Shown one piece after another: positions 25,819-34,479 of a DNA stretch of 64,000 nucleotides. Source of the stretch: Microlunatus phosphovorus NM-1 (lineage in GTDB: Bacteria > Actinomycetota > Actinomycetes > Propionibacteriales > Propionibacteriaceae); NCBI RefSeq assembly GCF_000270245.1, contig NC_015635.1:682001-746000 (forward strand), given 5' to 3'. A model generated the notes under the pieces. It worked only from the letters and a program-made list of their open reading frames with translations. It searched no databases and was not told the DNA's origin. The first letter of the stretch is position 1; every line of letters begins with the position of its first letter. A program made the translations under genes and the position numbers.

Positions 25819-25942
25819 GGCCCGCTCGCGACGATGACGTGCGTTCACCGGCTACGTCGTCGCTCTTCGCGAAGGCGGAGGGACGTACCTTCACTCATCG
25901 CTTCTCCGCACGCCGGGCACGTCATCTTCCCGCTCACGGGCC
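25819..25942 (-). repeat. Inverted-repeat-ended element, copy X
   Basis: The 24-26 base ends are inverted repeats: GGCCCGCTCGCGACGATGAC at the left and the complement of GGCCCGTGAGCGGGAAGATG at the right. The inside matches the element at 50814-50965 in reverse orientation over two long blocks (25840-25875 and 25893-25942), the middle being variable. It carries the micro-ORF at 25845-25925 and lies between the divergent acyltransferase and amylase-pullulanase genes. Confidence 0.75.
25845..25925 (-). CDS. Micro-ORF with CPAC motif in element X
   Basis: Twenty-six codons beginning MTCPACGEAMSEGTSLRLRE and ending in a very basic ERRRSR tail. The first 11 residues agree at nine or ten positions with the micro-ORF in copy Y (MTCPACGGAMSDG). 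CPAC resembles half of a zinc knuckle. GCGGGAAG lies just upstream of the ATG. Expression is unproven; it may simply be part of the repeat. Confidence 0.35.
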   Translation of the reverse strand: MTCPACGEAMSEGTSLRLREERRRSR

Positions 25943-26038
25943 TTGCGCAGTGTCGGTGGTCACATCTACTGTCGTCGCATCGGGGGTATCGGGGGATCCT
26001 CCGCGCAGTTGTTCCGTTTGTGACGAAGGAGTCTTTGC

Positions 26039-29000
26039 ATGCGCCGTTCCCCGATTCGTCTCGTTGCCCGCCGGCTGATTCTGCTGGTCAGCCTCGCCTT
26101 GGTCGCGACCTTCGGCTTGGTGGTGTTGCCCGCAAGCGTTCCCAACGCCCATGCGGCCGACCGGACCGCCACCCTGGTCGGCAGTCTCCAATCCGAGCTC
26201 GGCTGCTCGGCCGACTGGCAGCCCGACTGTGCGGCGACCCGATTGGCGAAGGACCCGGCCGGCACCACCTACAGCAAGGACTTCACGGTGCCGGCGGGGG
26301 AGTGGGAATACAAGCTCGCGCTGAACGGTGGCTCGGACGAGAGCTACGGCCCCGACGGCAGCGGGAACAACGGGCCGCTGGTGCTGGCGGGCCAGACCCG
26401 GCTCCGGGTGGTCTACGACGACCAGACGCATCTGACCACGATCACCTCGATCGGCCTCGACAACACCGTCACCTCCGATGACCGGCGCCGGGCCGCCGAC
26501 AGCCTCCGCAGCGACCTGACCAGGGAGCGATTCTACTTTCTGATGGCCGACCGGTTCGCCAACGGGTCGACCGCCAACGATCGCGGCGGCTTGTCCGGCG
26601 ATCGGCTGGCCACCGGATTCGACCCAACTGACAAGGGCTTCTATCACGGCGGCGACCTCAAGGGACTGACCGAGAAGCTGGACTACGTCAAGGGTCTGGG
26701 CACGACCGCGATCTGGCTGACGCCCTCGTTCAAGAACCGACCGGTCCAGGTCAGCGCCAACGACACCAGCGCCGGCTACCACGGCTACTGGATCACCGAC
26801 TTCACCCAGATCGACCCGCACCTGGGCACCAACGCCGAAATGAAGACACTGATCACCAAGGCGCATGCCAAGGGGATGAAGGTCTTCTTCGACATCATCA
26901 CCAACCACACCGCCGACGTGATCGACTACAACCCGGCTGAGTACACCTACATCGACAAGGGCACGTCGCCGTACAAGGACGCGAACGGCAAGGAGTTCGA
27001 CGACAAGACCTACGCCTCCTCGGACGACTTCCCGGCGATGAAGCCGGACAACACCTCGTTCCCGCGGACTCCGGTCTTCCGCACCGAGGCGGACAAGACC
27101 GTCAAGGTGCCGGCCTGGCTGAACGACCCGACGATGTACCACAACCGCGGCGACTCCACCTTCTCCGGCGAGAGCTCCGAGTACGGCGACTTCTACGGCC
27201 TGGACGACCTGTTCACCGAGAACCACCAGGTGGTCGACGGGATGACGAAGGTCTACCAGACCTGGGCCGACTTCGGCATCGACGGCTTCCGGATCGACAC
27301 CGTCAAGCACGTGAACCTGGAGTTCTGGCAGCAGTTCTCCCCGGCGGTGCTCGATCACGCCCGGAAGACCGGAAACAAGGACTTCTTCATGTTCGGCGAG
27401 GTGTACGACGCAAGTCCCGCCTTCATGAGCACCTACACCACGTCTGGCAAGCTGCAGGCCACCTTGGACTTCGGCTTCCAGAGCGCGGCACAGCAGTACG
27501 CGGCAGGCAAGAACGCCACGGTGCTGCGGGACCTGTTCGCCGGTGACGACTACTACACCGACACCGACTCCAACGCCTATCAGCTGCCCACGTTCCTCGG
27601 CAATCACGACATGGGCCGGCTGCCCGCCCTGATCGGCTCCGGCTTCACGACGCAGGAGAAGCTGCAGCGGGTCGAGCTGGCCAATCAGCTGATGTTCCTC
27701 ACCCGTGGCCAGCCGGTCACCTACTACGGCGACGAGCAGGGCTTCATCGGTGCCGGCGGGGACAAGGACTCCCGCCAGGACATGTTCGCCACCAAGACCC
27801 AGCAGTACGCCGACGAGGCGAACCTCTACGGCGAGCAGGCCGGCGGCTCGAAGGACCGCTACGGCACCAACACCTCGCTGTATCGGCTGATCAAGGAGCT
27901 GTCGGCACTGCGTGCTCAGCATCCGGCGCTGGCCGACGGCGCGCAGATCAGCCGGTACGCCGATGCCGGGCCCGGCATCTACGCCTTCAGCAGGATCGAT
28001 CGGCGCACCCAGCGGGAATACATCGTGGCGATCAACAACGCCACCGAGGCGAAGACGGCCGACTTCGACACCTACGGCGACTCGACCACCTACCGGCCGC
28101 TCTACGGCGCCGACCGTTCGGTGACCTCCCGCGCCGACGGCCGGGTGAAGGTCACGGTGCCCGCGCTGAGCGTCTCGGTCTGGCGGGCCGGCAGCAGGAT
28201 GGATGCTCCGGCCGCGGCGCCGAAGCTCTACGCCCGTGCCCCGGGCAGCGGTGCCGACTTCACCGGTCGGGCCAAGATCAGCGCAGCCCTCGGTGACGAT
28301 CAGTTCGCTCAGGTGACCTTCGCCTGGCGGAAGGCCGGCGCGAAAGCGTGGACGACACTCGGCACCGACGACGCCGCGCCGTACGCGATCTACCACGACA
28401 CCGCGGGCCTACCCAAGGGCGCCCTGGTGGAGTACCGGATGGTCGCCAAGGATCTCCGCGGCCGGTACGCGGTGGCGACCACCTCCGGAGTGGTCGGCGC
28501 CAAGGGCACCGACACGGCGGGACCGGGAGACGGCGGCGGGCCGGTCACCCAGCCCGAGTTCGCCTCCATTCCTGGCTCCCACAACTCGGCGATGGGCTGT
28601 CCGGGAGACTGGCAGCCGGACTGCGAGCAGGCTCAGCTGACCCGCGACGGGAACGACGACATCTGGAAGTCGACCGTCGACCTCGCCGCCGGCGACTACT
28701 CCTACAAGGTGGCGATCAACAAGTCCTGGGACGAGAACTATGGCGCCGGCGGCGTGCCGAATGGGTCCAACATCGACTACACCGCGCCCGGCGGCGAGGT
28801 CGGCTTCTACTACGACCACCGCACCAAGAACATCCAGAACACCGCCCAGGGCGATCTGGTGGTCGCGGCCGGCAGCTTCCAGTCCGAGCAAGGGTGCGCC
28901 GAGGATTGGGCGCCGTCCTGCATGCGGGCCTGGCTGGGCGATCCCGACGACGACGGTATCTACACCTGGACCGGCAGCGACATCCCCAGCGGGAACTACG

Positions 29001-31843
29001 AGTTCAAGGTCGCCCTCAATCTGGGCTGGGACGTCAACTACGGTGAGGGCGGTGCGCCCAATGGTCCGAACGTCGCGTTCAATGTGCCGGCTGACGGCCT
29101 CAACGTGCAGTTCCGCTACGACTCCACGACCCACGTGCCGAGTGTCGTGGTGAGCGAACCGGCCAGCTCGACCGATCTGAGCAAGGCGAAGGCGTACTGG
29201 GTGCAGCCCGGGCTGCTCGCCTGGCCGGCCGACGCGATCCCCGCCGCCGACCAGCCGGGGATGATGCGCTGGCAGCTGCAGGCATCATCGAACGCCGGCA
29301 TCACCGCCGACAACGAGCACATCCACGCCGACCGGAGCTACGATCTGCGGTTCGACCCCAAGGGGCTGCCGTCGTCGGTGACCACGCAGTTCCCCTACCT
29401 GAAGGGCTATCTGGCCCTGCGCTTCGACGGCTCCGACCGGCGGGTCAAGGAACTGCTCAAAGGTCAGGTCGTGATCGGCCAGTACAGCGACGCGTACCGG
29501 CTGCGCGACGGCACCGGTGTGCAGACCGCCCTCGTGCTGGACGCGCTCTACGGCAAGCAGGCCAAGAAGCAGCCGTACGGGATCGACTGGCACGGCGATC
29601 GAGGCAGCTTCCGGGTCTGGGCGCCGACTGCCCAGCGAGTCTCGTTGCTGCTCTGGCCGGCTGACTCGTCCGCCGATGCTCCGGTCTCAGCGGCCACCCG
29701 GGTCGCCATGCGGGAGCAGTCCGACGGATCGTGGACCGCCCGGCCGCCCAAGCAAGTGCGCGGGGCCCGCTATCTGTACGAGATCAGGGCCTATCAGCCG
29801 CAAACGCAGAAGATCGAGACCGGTCGGGTCACCGACCCGTATTCGGTGGCGCTGACCCTGGACTCCACCCGCTCGGTGGCGATCGACCTCGACGACCGGC
29901 GCTACCAGCCGACCGCCTGGCGCAACTCGGTCAGCCCGGCGCTGCCCCGTGGGGTCGATTCCACCATCTACGAGTTGCACGTCCGCGACTTCTCGGTCAA
30001 CGACAAGACCGTGCCGGCCGATCACCGGGGCAGCTATCTGGCCTTCGCCGACACCACGAGCGACGGCTGGCGCCACCTGCAGGCGCTCGCCCAGGCCGGG
30101 ATGAACACCGTCCACCTGCTGCCGACCTTCGACATCGCCTCCATCCCGGAGGACCCGGCCGATCAGAAGACACCGGACTGCGACCTGCGCTCCTATGCCC
30201 CGGACGCCACCGATCAGCAGGCCTGTGTGACGGCGGTGGCCGACAAGGATGCGTTCAACTGGGGCTACGACCCGTGGCATTGGATGGCCCCGGAGGGTTC
30301 GTACGCCTCCTCGGCGGCCAAGGCCGACGGCGGTGCCCGGGTGGCGGAGTTCCGCACGATGGTCGCCGGGCTGCACGCGGCCGGTCTGCGGGTGGTGCTC
30401 GATCAGGTCTACAACCACACGCCGAGCTCGGGCATCGCCAAGACCTCGGTGCTCGACCAGGTGGTGCCCGGCTACTACCAGCGGCTCGACGCCAGCGGTG
30501 CGGTGACCACCTCGACCTGCTGCCAGAACGTCGCCACCGAACACACCATGGGCGAGAAGATCATGGTCGACTCGACGGTGCTGTGGGCGAAGCACTACAA
30601 GGTCGACGGCTTCCGCTACGACCTGATGGGTCATCACAGCAAGGCGAACCTGCTCGCGGTCCGGTCGGCGCTGGACAAGCTCACGCTGCGCTCCGACGGC
30701 GTCGACGGGAAGTCGATCTACGTCTACGGCGAGGGCTGGAACTTCGGCGAGGTCGCCGACAACGCGCGCTTCGTCCAGGCCACCCAGGGCCAGCTCGGCG
30801 GCACCGGCATCGGCACGTTCTCCGACCGGCTGCGCGATGCGGTCCGGGGTGGCGGACCGTTCGACGACGACCCGCGCAAGCAGGGCCTGGGCACCGGTCT
30901 CGGTACCGACCCGAACGGAACCGACCCCGACGACGCGGCCACCGTCGCCAAGCGGCTGGCCAACTCCACCGACCTGGTTCAGCTCGGGTTGGCCGGCAAC
31001 CTGCGCGCGTACGAGTTCACCGGCTATGACGGGAAGCGGGTCCGTGGTGACCAGGTGGACTACAACGGCAGTCCGGCCGGCTACGCCGATCAGCCGGACG
31101 AGGTCGTCACTTATGTCGACGCGCACGACAACGAGGCGCTGTTCGACGAGCTCGCCTACAAGCTGCCCACGGACACGACCATGGAGCAACGGGTCCGGGC
31201 CAATACCGTGGCGCTGTCGTTCACCGCGTTGGCGCAGACGCCCGCGTTCTGGCACGCCGGAACCGACCTGCTGCGCAGCAAGAGCCTGGACCGGAACTCC
31301 TACAACTCCGGGGACTGGTTCAACACCCTCGATTGGACCGGCGCGGACAACGGCTTCGGTCACGGCCTGCCGCCCAAGGCCGACAACGAGGCGAAGTGGA
31401 AGTATCAGGAGCCGCTGCTGGCCGATCCGGCGCTGAAGCCCTCGGCCGCCGAGGTCGCGACCGCGACAGCCCAGGCTCAGGATCTGCTGCGGCTACGGTT
31501 CTCCACGCCGCTGTTCCGGCTCGGGTCTGCCACCGCGATCAAGCAGAAGGTGACGTTCCCGGTCTCGGGGACCGGCGCCGCCCACGACGGTGTGATCGTG
31601 ATGCGGATCGACGACACAGTGGGTCACAAGACTGATCGCCGGCTGCAGGGAGTTGTGGTCGTGTTCAACACCTCGCCAACCGAGATCGCCCAGCAGGTGC
31701 CGGGCCTGACCGGCAATTGGACGCTGTCCCCGGTCCAGGCAGGCGGGTCTGACCCGGTGGTGAAGACCTCGACCTGGGACGCCTCGACGCGGACCTTCAC
31801 CGTCCCGGGCCGCACCGTGGCTGTCTTCGCACTGCCTCGCTGA
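26039..31843 (+). CDS. Secreted bifunctional alpha-amylase/pullulanase
   Basis: A 1934-residue extracellular glycoside hydrolase. Signal peptide: residues 1-40, cleaved after NAHA. Domains in order: X25-type starch module (46-130); GH13 alpha-amylase (about 150-690) with catalytic Asp420 (DGFRID), Glu454 (GEVYD) and Asp524 (GNHD); an Ig-like domain; a Gly/Pro linker near 830; two further X25 modules (about 842-940 and 944-1040); PUD/CBM48-like domains; and a pullulanase GH13 domain with Asp1528 (DGFRYD), Glu1565 (GEGW) and Asp1697 (AHDNE). Both active sites look complete, so it should cut alpha-1,4 and alpha-1,6 bonds of starch or glycogen. No sortase signal is seen. AAGGAG precedes the ATG, and a hairpin follows the stop. 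Confidence 0.93.
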   Translation: MRRSPIRLVARRLILLVSLALVATFGLVVLPASVPNAHAADRTATLVGSLQSELGCSADWQPDCAATRLAKDPAGTTYSKDFTVPAGEWEYKLALNGGSDESYGPDGSGNNGPLVLAGQTRLRVVYDDQTHLTTITSIGLDNTVTSDDRRRAADSLRSDLTRERFYFLMADRFANGSTANDRGGLSGDRLATGFDPTDKGFYHGGDLKGLTEKLDYVKGLGTTAIWLTPSFKNRPVQVSANDTSAGYHGYWITDFTQIDPHLGTNAEMKTLITKAHAKGMKVFFDIITNHTADVIDYNPAEYTYIDKGTSPYKDANGKEFDDKTYASSDDFPAMKPDNTSFPRTPVFRTEADKTVKVPAWLNDPTMYHNRGDSTFSGESSEYGDFYGLDDLFTENHQVVDGMTKVYQTWADFGIDGFRIDTVKHVNLEFWQQFSPAVLDHARKTGNKDFFMFGEVYDASPAFMSTYTTSGKLQATLDFGFQSAAQQYAAGKNATVLRDLFAGDDYYTDTDSNAYQLPTFLGNHDMGRLPALIGSGFTTQEKLQRVELANQLMFLTRGQPVTYYGDEQGFIGAGGDKDSRQDMFATKTQQYADEANLYGEQAGGSKDRYGTNTSLYRLIKELSALRAQHPALADGAQISRYADAGPGIYAFSRIDRRTQREYIVAINNATEAKTADFDTYGDSTTYRPLYGADRSVTSRADGRVKVTVPALSVSVWRAGSRMDAPAAAPKLYARAPGSGADFTGRAKISAALGDDQFAQVTFAWRKAGAKAWTTLGTDDAAPYAIYHDTAGLPKGALVEYRMVAKDLRGRYAVATTSGVVGAKGTDTAGPGDGGGPVTQPEFASIPGSHNSAMGCPGDWQPDCEQAQLTRDGNDDIWKSTVDLAAGDYSYKVAINKSWDENYGAGGVPNGSNIDYTAPGGEVGFYYDHRTKNIQNTAQGDLVVAAGSFQSEQGCAEDWAPSCMRAWLGDPDDDGIYTWTGSDIPSGNYEFKVALNLGWDVNYGEGGAPNGPNVAFNVPADGLNVQFRYDSTTHVPSVVVSEPASSTDLSKAKAYWVQPGLLAWPADAIPAADQPGMMRWQLQASSNAGITADNEHIHADRSYDLRFDPKGLPSSVTTQFPYLKGYLALRFDGSDRRVKELLKGQVVIGQYSDAYRLRDGTGVQTALVLDALYGKQAKKQPYGIDWHGDRGSFRVWAPTAQRVSLLLWPADSSADAPVSAATRVAMREQSDGSWTARPPKQVRGARYLYEIRAYQPQTQKIETGRVTDPYSVALTLDSTRSVAIDLDDRRYQPTAWRNSVSPALPRGVDSTIYELHVRDFSVNDKTVPADHRGSYLAFADTTSDGWRHLQALAQAGMNTVHLLPTFDIASIPEDPADQKTPDCDLRSYAPDATDQQACVTAVADKDAFNWGYDPWHWMAPEGSYASSAAKADGGARVAEFRTMVAGLHAAGLRVVLDQVYNHTPSSGIAKTSVLDQVVPGYYQRLDASGAVTTSTCCQNVATEHTMGEKIMVDSTVLWAKHYKVDGFRYDLMGHHSKANLLAVRSALDKLTLRSDGVDGKSIYVYGEGWNFGEVADNARFVQATQGQLGGTGIGTFSDRLRDAVRGGGPFDDDPRKQGLGTGLGTDPNGTDPDDAATVAKRLANSTDLVQLGLAGNLRAYEFTGYDGKRVRGDQVDYNGSPAGYADQPDEVVTYVDAHDNEALFDELAYKLPTDTTMEQRVRANTVALSFTALAQTPAFWHAGTDLLRSKSLDRNSYNSGDWFNTLDWTGADNGFGHGLPPKADNEAKWKYQEPLLADPALKPSAAEVATATAQAQDLLRLRFSTPLFRLGSATAIKQKVTFPVSGTGAAHDGVIVMRIDDTVGHKTDRRLQGVVVVFNTSPTEIAQQVPGLTGNWTLSPVQAGGSDPVVKTSTWDASTRTFTVPGRTVAVFALPR

Positions 31844-31855
31844 CGCCCGCGATTT

Positions 31856-31892
31856 TGTTCCACGGTCCACGCCACACGGGGACCGTGGAACA
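31856..31892 (+). terminator. Hairpin after amylase-pullulanase; second copy of palindromic element
   Basis: TGTTCCACGGTCC (31856-31868) and GGACCGTGGAACA (31880-31892) form a perfect 13-base stem with an 11-base loop, 12 bases after the stop. It aligns with the hairpin inside the DUF2510 gene at 21256-21296, with paired compensatory changes. Confidence 0.75.
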
Positions 31893-31988
31893 GAACTCGG
31901 TTGGGCTCGGACAGTCGTTACGTGACCGACCAATCCCTGTCACAAGGAAACCCTTGCCAAATTCTCAGGAAGCTGCCAGTCTTGCCAC

Positions 31989-32723
31989 ATGGGATACCTG
32001 TCTGACAGCCGTACAGGTATGCGTCCCGTGTTTCCCCGGCAATCAGCTGTCGGTTACGTGCTGGACGATCTTCGGGACGCGATCGAGGCAGGCATCATCC
32101 GGGTCGGCGATCGGCTGCCGTCGGAGTCGTCGCTCGCAGCCCAGTACTCGGTGAGTCGCTCGGTGATCCGAGAGGTGCTGAGGGCGAGCGCGGCCCTCGG
32201 TCTTACCGTCACCCGTACCGGCCGAGGCACGTTCGTGGTGGGCCGACGCCCCCACGAGCTGGTTTTCGGCAACTACTCAGCCGGTGATCTGCTCGAAGTC
32301 CGGCCGCACATCGAAGTGCCCGCAGCCGGTCTCGCGGCACTCCGTCGTACCGAGGAGGACCTTGCACACATCCAGGACCTGATCGAGCGGATGGACGCCG
32401 AGACAGACCTCAAGGTCTGGAACGGGCTCGACGTCACCTTCCACCTCGCGATCGCCGAGGCATCCAAGAATCCCGTGTTCGCCGAGGTGATCCGATCGAT
32501 CAGATCGGCGATGTCCATCCAGTCGGCGATGGTGAACGAGCAGTCGCACGGTCGTCGCGCCGAAGGCGATGCCGAACACCGCAGCATCGCCGCAGCCATC
32601 GCCCGCGGATCCGCAGGTGAGGCTGAGGACGCCATGCGCTATCACCTGGATCAGGTGGTCGAGATCGTCACCCGGTCACTGACCGTCTCATCCCCGTCGT
32701 CCGATCGAATATCGTCCGGCTGA
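31989..32723 (+). CDS. GntR/FadR family regulator
   Basis: A 244-residue regulator: N-terminal winged helix (AIEAGIIRVGDRLPSESSLAAQYSVSRSVIREVLRASAALGL) and an all-helical FCD effector domain with metal-binding positions (LDVTFHLAIAEAS, DAEHRSIAAAIARG, MRYHL). It precedes the amino acid permease operon by 184 bases in the same orientation, so it probably controls it in response to an acidic metabolite. The start is the ATG at 31989 or the ATG at 32022, both before the winged helix. TACCTGT and ACAGGTA form an inverted repeat at the very 5' end. Confidence 0.85.
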   Translation: MGYLSDSRTGMRPVFPRQSAVGYVLDDLRDAIEAGIIRVGDRLPSESSLAAQYSVSRSVIREVLRASAALGLTVTRTGRGTFVVGRRPHELVFGNYSAGDLLEVRPHIEVPAAGLAALRRTEEDLAHIQDLIERMDAETDLKVWNGLDVTFHLAIAEASKNPVFAEVIRSIRSAMSIQSAMVNEQSHGRRAEGDAEHRSIAAAIARGSAGEAEDAMRYHLDQVVEIVTRSLTVSSPSSDRISSG

Positions 32724-32820
32724 TCAACGTCGCTCGACCGACCGTCGCCCTACCGAGTCGAGTTCCCTCAGCCAGCACGATCTGGCCAAACTCCCGGAAC
32801 TGCAGTTCTCGGTGCGCGCA

Positions 32821-32890
32821 GATCCATTTTCCTTCCCTCCACCCGGTCTTTTCCCCCTCCTCACCCGGTCTCTTTCCCCCTTCTCCCCCC
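32821..32890 (+). promoter_or_regulatory. Polypyrimidine leader with a repeated CACCCGGTCT
   Basis: About 70 bases just before the permease start are almost purely pyrimidine on the plus strand, with two copies of CACCCGGTCTYTT followed by CCCCCT runs. Such a tract is unusual in this sequence and lies where the mRNA leader of the permease would be. Confidence 0.5.
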
Positions 32891-32907
32891 GAAACCGAAG
32901 GAACCTC

Positions 32908-34479
32908 ATGACACAAGTCGACACCAGACCAAGTGATGACCCCAGTGCTCATCTGAACGCTGAGCAGGTCGGATACAAGCAGACCCTCGGACGTCGCCAT
33001 GTGCAGATGATCGCCATCGGTGGCGCCATCGGCACCGGACTGTTCCTCGGCTCTGCCTCGCGGCTGCACAACGTCGGCCCCGCGCTGTTGCTCAGCTACG
33101 CCTTCGTCGGCGTGATCGCCTACTTCTTGATGCGGGCGCTCGGCGAGCTCGTCCTGCACCGTCCGACCTCGGGCGCCTTCGTCTCCTACATGCGGGAGTT
33201 CTTCGGCGAGCGGGCTGCCTTCGTCACCGGCTGGCTCTACTGGCTGAACTGGGCGCTGACCGGCATCGCGGAGCTGTCCGCGGTCGGTCTTTACATGCAG
33301 TACTGGTTCCCGACGCTGCCGACCTGGGTCACGGTGCTGGTCGCCTTGGCCGTGGTGCTCAGCATCAACCTGCTGTCGGCTCGCGCGTTCGGTGAGTTCG
33401 AGTTCTGGGCGGCGATCGGCAAGGTCGGCGCGATCGTGGTCTTCCTCGCGGTCGGCACCATCGTCGTCGTCTTCGGCATGAACGTCGGCGACCACAAGGC
33501 AGGGATCTCCAACCTGTGGAGCAACCCGGGTGGCTTCTGGCCGACCATGGATCCCTACAACTGGTACGGGCCGCTGCTGGTCATGTCCGGCGTCGTCTTC
33601 GCCTACGCCGCGATCGAGATGGTCGGCGTCGCCGCCGGCGAGATGGAGGACTCCGAGCGGGAGGTGCCCAAGGCGGTCAACGCGGTCATCTTCCGGATCG
33701 CGGTGTTCTACTGCGGCTCGATCCTCCTGCTGGTCTGCATGCTGCCGACCCAGGAGTACACCGCCGGCACCAGCCCATTCGTCACGGTCTTCGACCGGAT
33801 GGGCCTCAACTGGATGGCTGCGCTGATCCAGGCGATCTTGATCATCGCGGCGATGTCCAGCTTGAACTCCGGTCTCTACTCGACCGGGCGGGTGCTGCGA
33901 AGCCTCGGCATGTCCAAGCAGGCGCCCGCCTTCACCTTGAAGATGAGCAGCCAAGGCGTGCCGTGGGCCGGCATCGTGATGACGTCGGTGGCCTTCATCC
34001 TCGGTGCCGTGCTCAACGCGGTGGCACCCGACGCCTTCGAGATCGCTCTGGAAGCCTCCGCCATCTGCATCGTGTTCACCTGGTCGACGATCTTCTTGTG
34101 CCAACTGCGGCTGCGCAGTCTGGTGAACAAGGGCGTCATCCCGCCGAGCAAGTTCCCCGCTCCCGGCTATCCGTGGACGAGCTACATCGGCCTGGCATTC
34201 CTGGTGTTCGTGCTGGTCGGCATGCTGATCTCCGGCTGGCAGTCGTCGCCGTACTTCTGGCACAAGACGAACTTCCTGGTGGTGGTCTTCGGCATCCCGA
34301 TCATCATCGCGCTGCTGGCCATCGGCTGGAAGGTCGCCAAGCCCGGCGTCATGGCCCACACCAACGGCCGGATCGCGCCGGTCTGGTCCGACAGCGGCCC
34401 GACGTACGGCGCGGGAGCCACACCAGACGTCCTGGACAGCAACGAGAACGATGACCAGCCCAACCCGGAGGCGAAGTGA
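32908..34479 (+). CDS. APC family amino acid permease
   Basis: A 523-residue secondary transporter of the AAT subgroup with 12 predicted helices. Its head, YKQTLGRRHVQMIAIGGAIGTGLFLGSASRL, has the GAIGTGLF unwound-helix motif that binds the substrate amino group, and AYAAIEMVGVAAGEMEDSEREVPKAVN is the second family signature. It most resembles asparagine/GABA/aromatic permeases. The ATG at 32908 follows GAAGGA. Its stop overlaps the start of the binding lipoprotein gene (TGATG), which is unusual because APC permeases do not normally use a solute-binding protein. Confidence 0.9.
   Translation: MTQVDTRPSDDPSAHLNAEQVGYKQTLGRRHVQMIAIGGAIGTGLFLGSASRLHNVGPALLLSYAFVGVIAYFLMRALGELVLHRPTSGAFVSYMREFFGERAAFVTGWLYWLNWALTGIAELSAVGLYMQYWFPTLPTWVTVLVALAVVLSINLLSARAFGEFEFWAAIGKVGAIVVFLAVGTIVVVFGMNVGDHKAGISNLWSNPGGFWPTMDPYNWYGPLLVMSGVVFAYAAIEMVGVAAGEMEDSEREVPKAVNAVIFRIAVFYCGSILLLVCMLPTQEYTAGTSPFVTVFDRMGLNWMAALIQAILIIAAMSSLNSGLYSTGRVLRSLGMSKQAPAFTLKMSSQGVPWAGIVMTSVAFILGAVLNAVAPDAFEIALEASAICIVFTWSTIFLCQLRLRSLVNKGVIPPSKFPAPGYPWTSYIGLAFLVFVLVGMLISGWQSSPYFWHKTNFLVVVFGIPIIIALLAIGWKVAKPGVMAHTNGRIAPVWSDSGPTYGAGATPDVLDSNENDDQPNPEAK

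Noticed and set aside
25778-25894. N-terminal extension of the acyltransferase (KSDDVAGER...)
   Set aside because: These residues come from the inverted-repeat element; the same peptide-like string is encoded in copy Y in a non-coding place. The start was therefore moved inside.
25934-28396. Long minus-strand open frame of 820 codons opposite the amylase-pullulanase
   Set aside because: It is the antisense shadow of a GC-rich gene: low-complexity Gly/Val/Arg-rich translation, no family resemblance, and the plus strand holds a clear enzyme with all catalytic motifs.
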